Below the pieces are notes generated by a model. That model did not search any database. It was given only the letters and a program-made list of their open reading frames with translations, and was not told the origin of the DNA. Shown here piece after piece: positions 12,331-12,710 of a stretch of 12,710 nucleotides of DNA. This DNA is from Chloroflexota bacterium (GTDB lineage: Bacteria; Chloroflexota; Chloroflexia; Thermomicrobiales; UBA6265): positions 1-12,710 of the forward strand of contig JAFAEA010000062.1 of NCBI GenBank assembly GCA_023424355.1. The letters run 5' to 3'. The stretch's first letter is position 1. Every line of letters begins with the position of its first letter. Made by a program: the position numbers and the translations under genes.

Positions 12331-12710
12331 ATGACTGCAATCCATGTAGAAAATCTCGTCAAAACATTCCCTTTGAAGAAGCATCGCAGCGGGGCATTCG
12401 GATCCATCTCATCGCTCTTTCGCGGCGATAGCGATGGAGAATTCACGGCCGTGAAAGGTGTGAACTTCTCCATCGATCGTGGCGAGATGGTGGGCTATAT
12501 CGGTCCGAACGGTGCCGGCAAAAGCACCACCATCAAAATGCTTACCGGCATTCTGGTTCCAACCAGCGGACAGGCGACGGTCGCCGGCCTTGTTCCGTGG
12601 GACAACCGCAAGCGACTCGCCCAGAAAATCGGCGTAGTTTTTGGTCAGCGAACCCAATTGTGGTGGGATCTGGCGCTGATCGAGAGCCTCGAACTCCTGA
12701 AGCATCTCTA
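12331..12710 (+). CDS. ABC exporter ATP-binding protein, truncated by the window edge (COG4586-like)
   Basis: The first 126 codons are open to the end of the window with no stop, so this is the N-terminal part of a larger gene (family length about 320-340). It would be the cytosolic nucleotide-binding subunit energising the two permeases. Walker A GPNGAGKST is at 58-66. The Q-loop region reads VVFGQRTQLWWDL (about 103-115), a form characteristic of the ATPases that accompany DUF990 ABC-2 permeases. The insertion KKHRSGAFGSISSLFRGDSDGEF-type stretch between strand 1 and the FTAVKGV strand is also usual in that group. AGGGAG (12318-12323) lies 7 bases before the ATG. The signature motif and Walker B lie beyond the window. 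Confidence 0.95.
   Translation, partial: MTAIHVENLVKTFPLKKHRSGAFGSISSLFRGDSDGEFTAVKGVNFSIDRGEMVGYIGPNGAGKSTTIKMLTGILVPTSGQATVAGLVPWDNRKRLAQKIGVVFGQRTQLWWDLALIESLELLKHL

Noticed and set aside
7498..12710. Reading the NHLP-clan protein, PepF peptidase and ABC exporter as one RiPP biosynthesis cluster
   Set aside because: The genes are separated by two strong bidirectional terminators and opposite orientations. PepF is a housekeeping cytosolic peptidase, the exporter lacks a peptidase domain in the visible part, and no modifying enzyme is present.

Overview
This 12.7 kb window is an ordinary-looking bacterial chromosome segment of moderately high GC. It holds 14 protein genes, one of them cut by the right edge, and no RNA genes, insertion sequences or CRISPR arrays that I can see. 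Several traits fit a Chloroflexota (Thermomicrobia-like) or related monoderm bacterium: VKOR used in place of DsbB, a tandem cold-shock protein, an Os1348/nitrile-hydratase-leader-type small protein, and a DUF990-type ABC-2 exporter. This assignment is an inference from gene content only.

Layout. Positions 31-375 (-) encode a single-domain rhodanese. Positions 588-3671 (+) form an extracytoplasmic oxidative-folding module: a putative Tat-exported DsbA-like protein, then a tandem cold-shock-domain protein, then a membrane-anchored DsbA-like protein tightly followed by a VKOR-type disulfide generator. A luciferase-like flavin oxidoreductase (3671-4690) overlaps the VKOR stop codon, so it probably belongs to the same transcript. 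Its stop codon is interlocked with that of a convergent class V aminotransferase (4687-5874, -), which most resembles pyridoxamine-pyruvate aminotransferase. Divergent from that gene lie a hydroxypyruvate-isomerase-like TIM barrel (5976-6752) and uracil phosphoribosyltransferase (6792-7433), closed by a strong bidirectional terminator.

Next come a small NHLP-clan protein (7498-7776, -), a (TA)n microsatellite in the divergent promoter region, and a polytopic membrane protein (7938-8573, +). A second strong bidirectional terminator precedes oligoendopeptidase F (8649-10505, -). An intergenic region of about 190-215 bp, rich in inverted repeats, then leads into a three-gene ABC-2 exporter operon (10722 to the window end): two permeases and an ATPase truncated by the window.

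How the genes work together: VKOR would re-oxidise the two DsbA-like proteins using membrane quinones, so exported proteins receive disulfides. The aminotransferase and hydroxypyruvate isomerase pair would make sense around hydroxypyruvate or glyoxylate metabolism if the aminotransferase uses serine, but its active-site signature points to pyridoxamine/pyridoxal instead. The most interesting items are the inverted repeat around a -10-like box upstream of the cold-shock gene, the orphan RiPP-leader-like protein next to the TA microsatellite, the aminotransferase with one altered substrate-binding arginine, the cysteine asymmetry of the two DsbA paralogues, and the stacked dyads in front of the exporter. 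I see no clearly novel multi-gene system. No stretch without a gene exceeds 300 bases.
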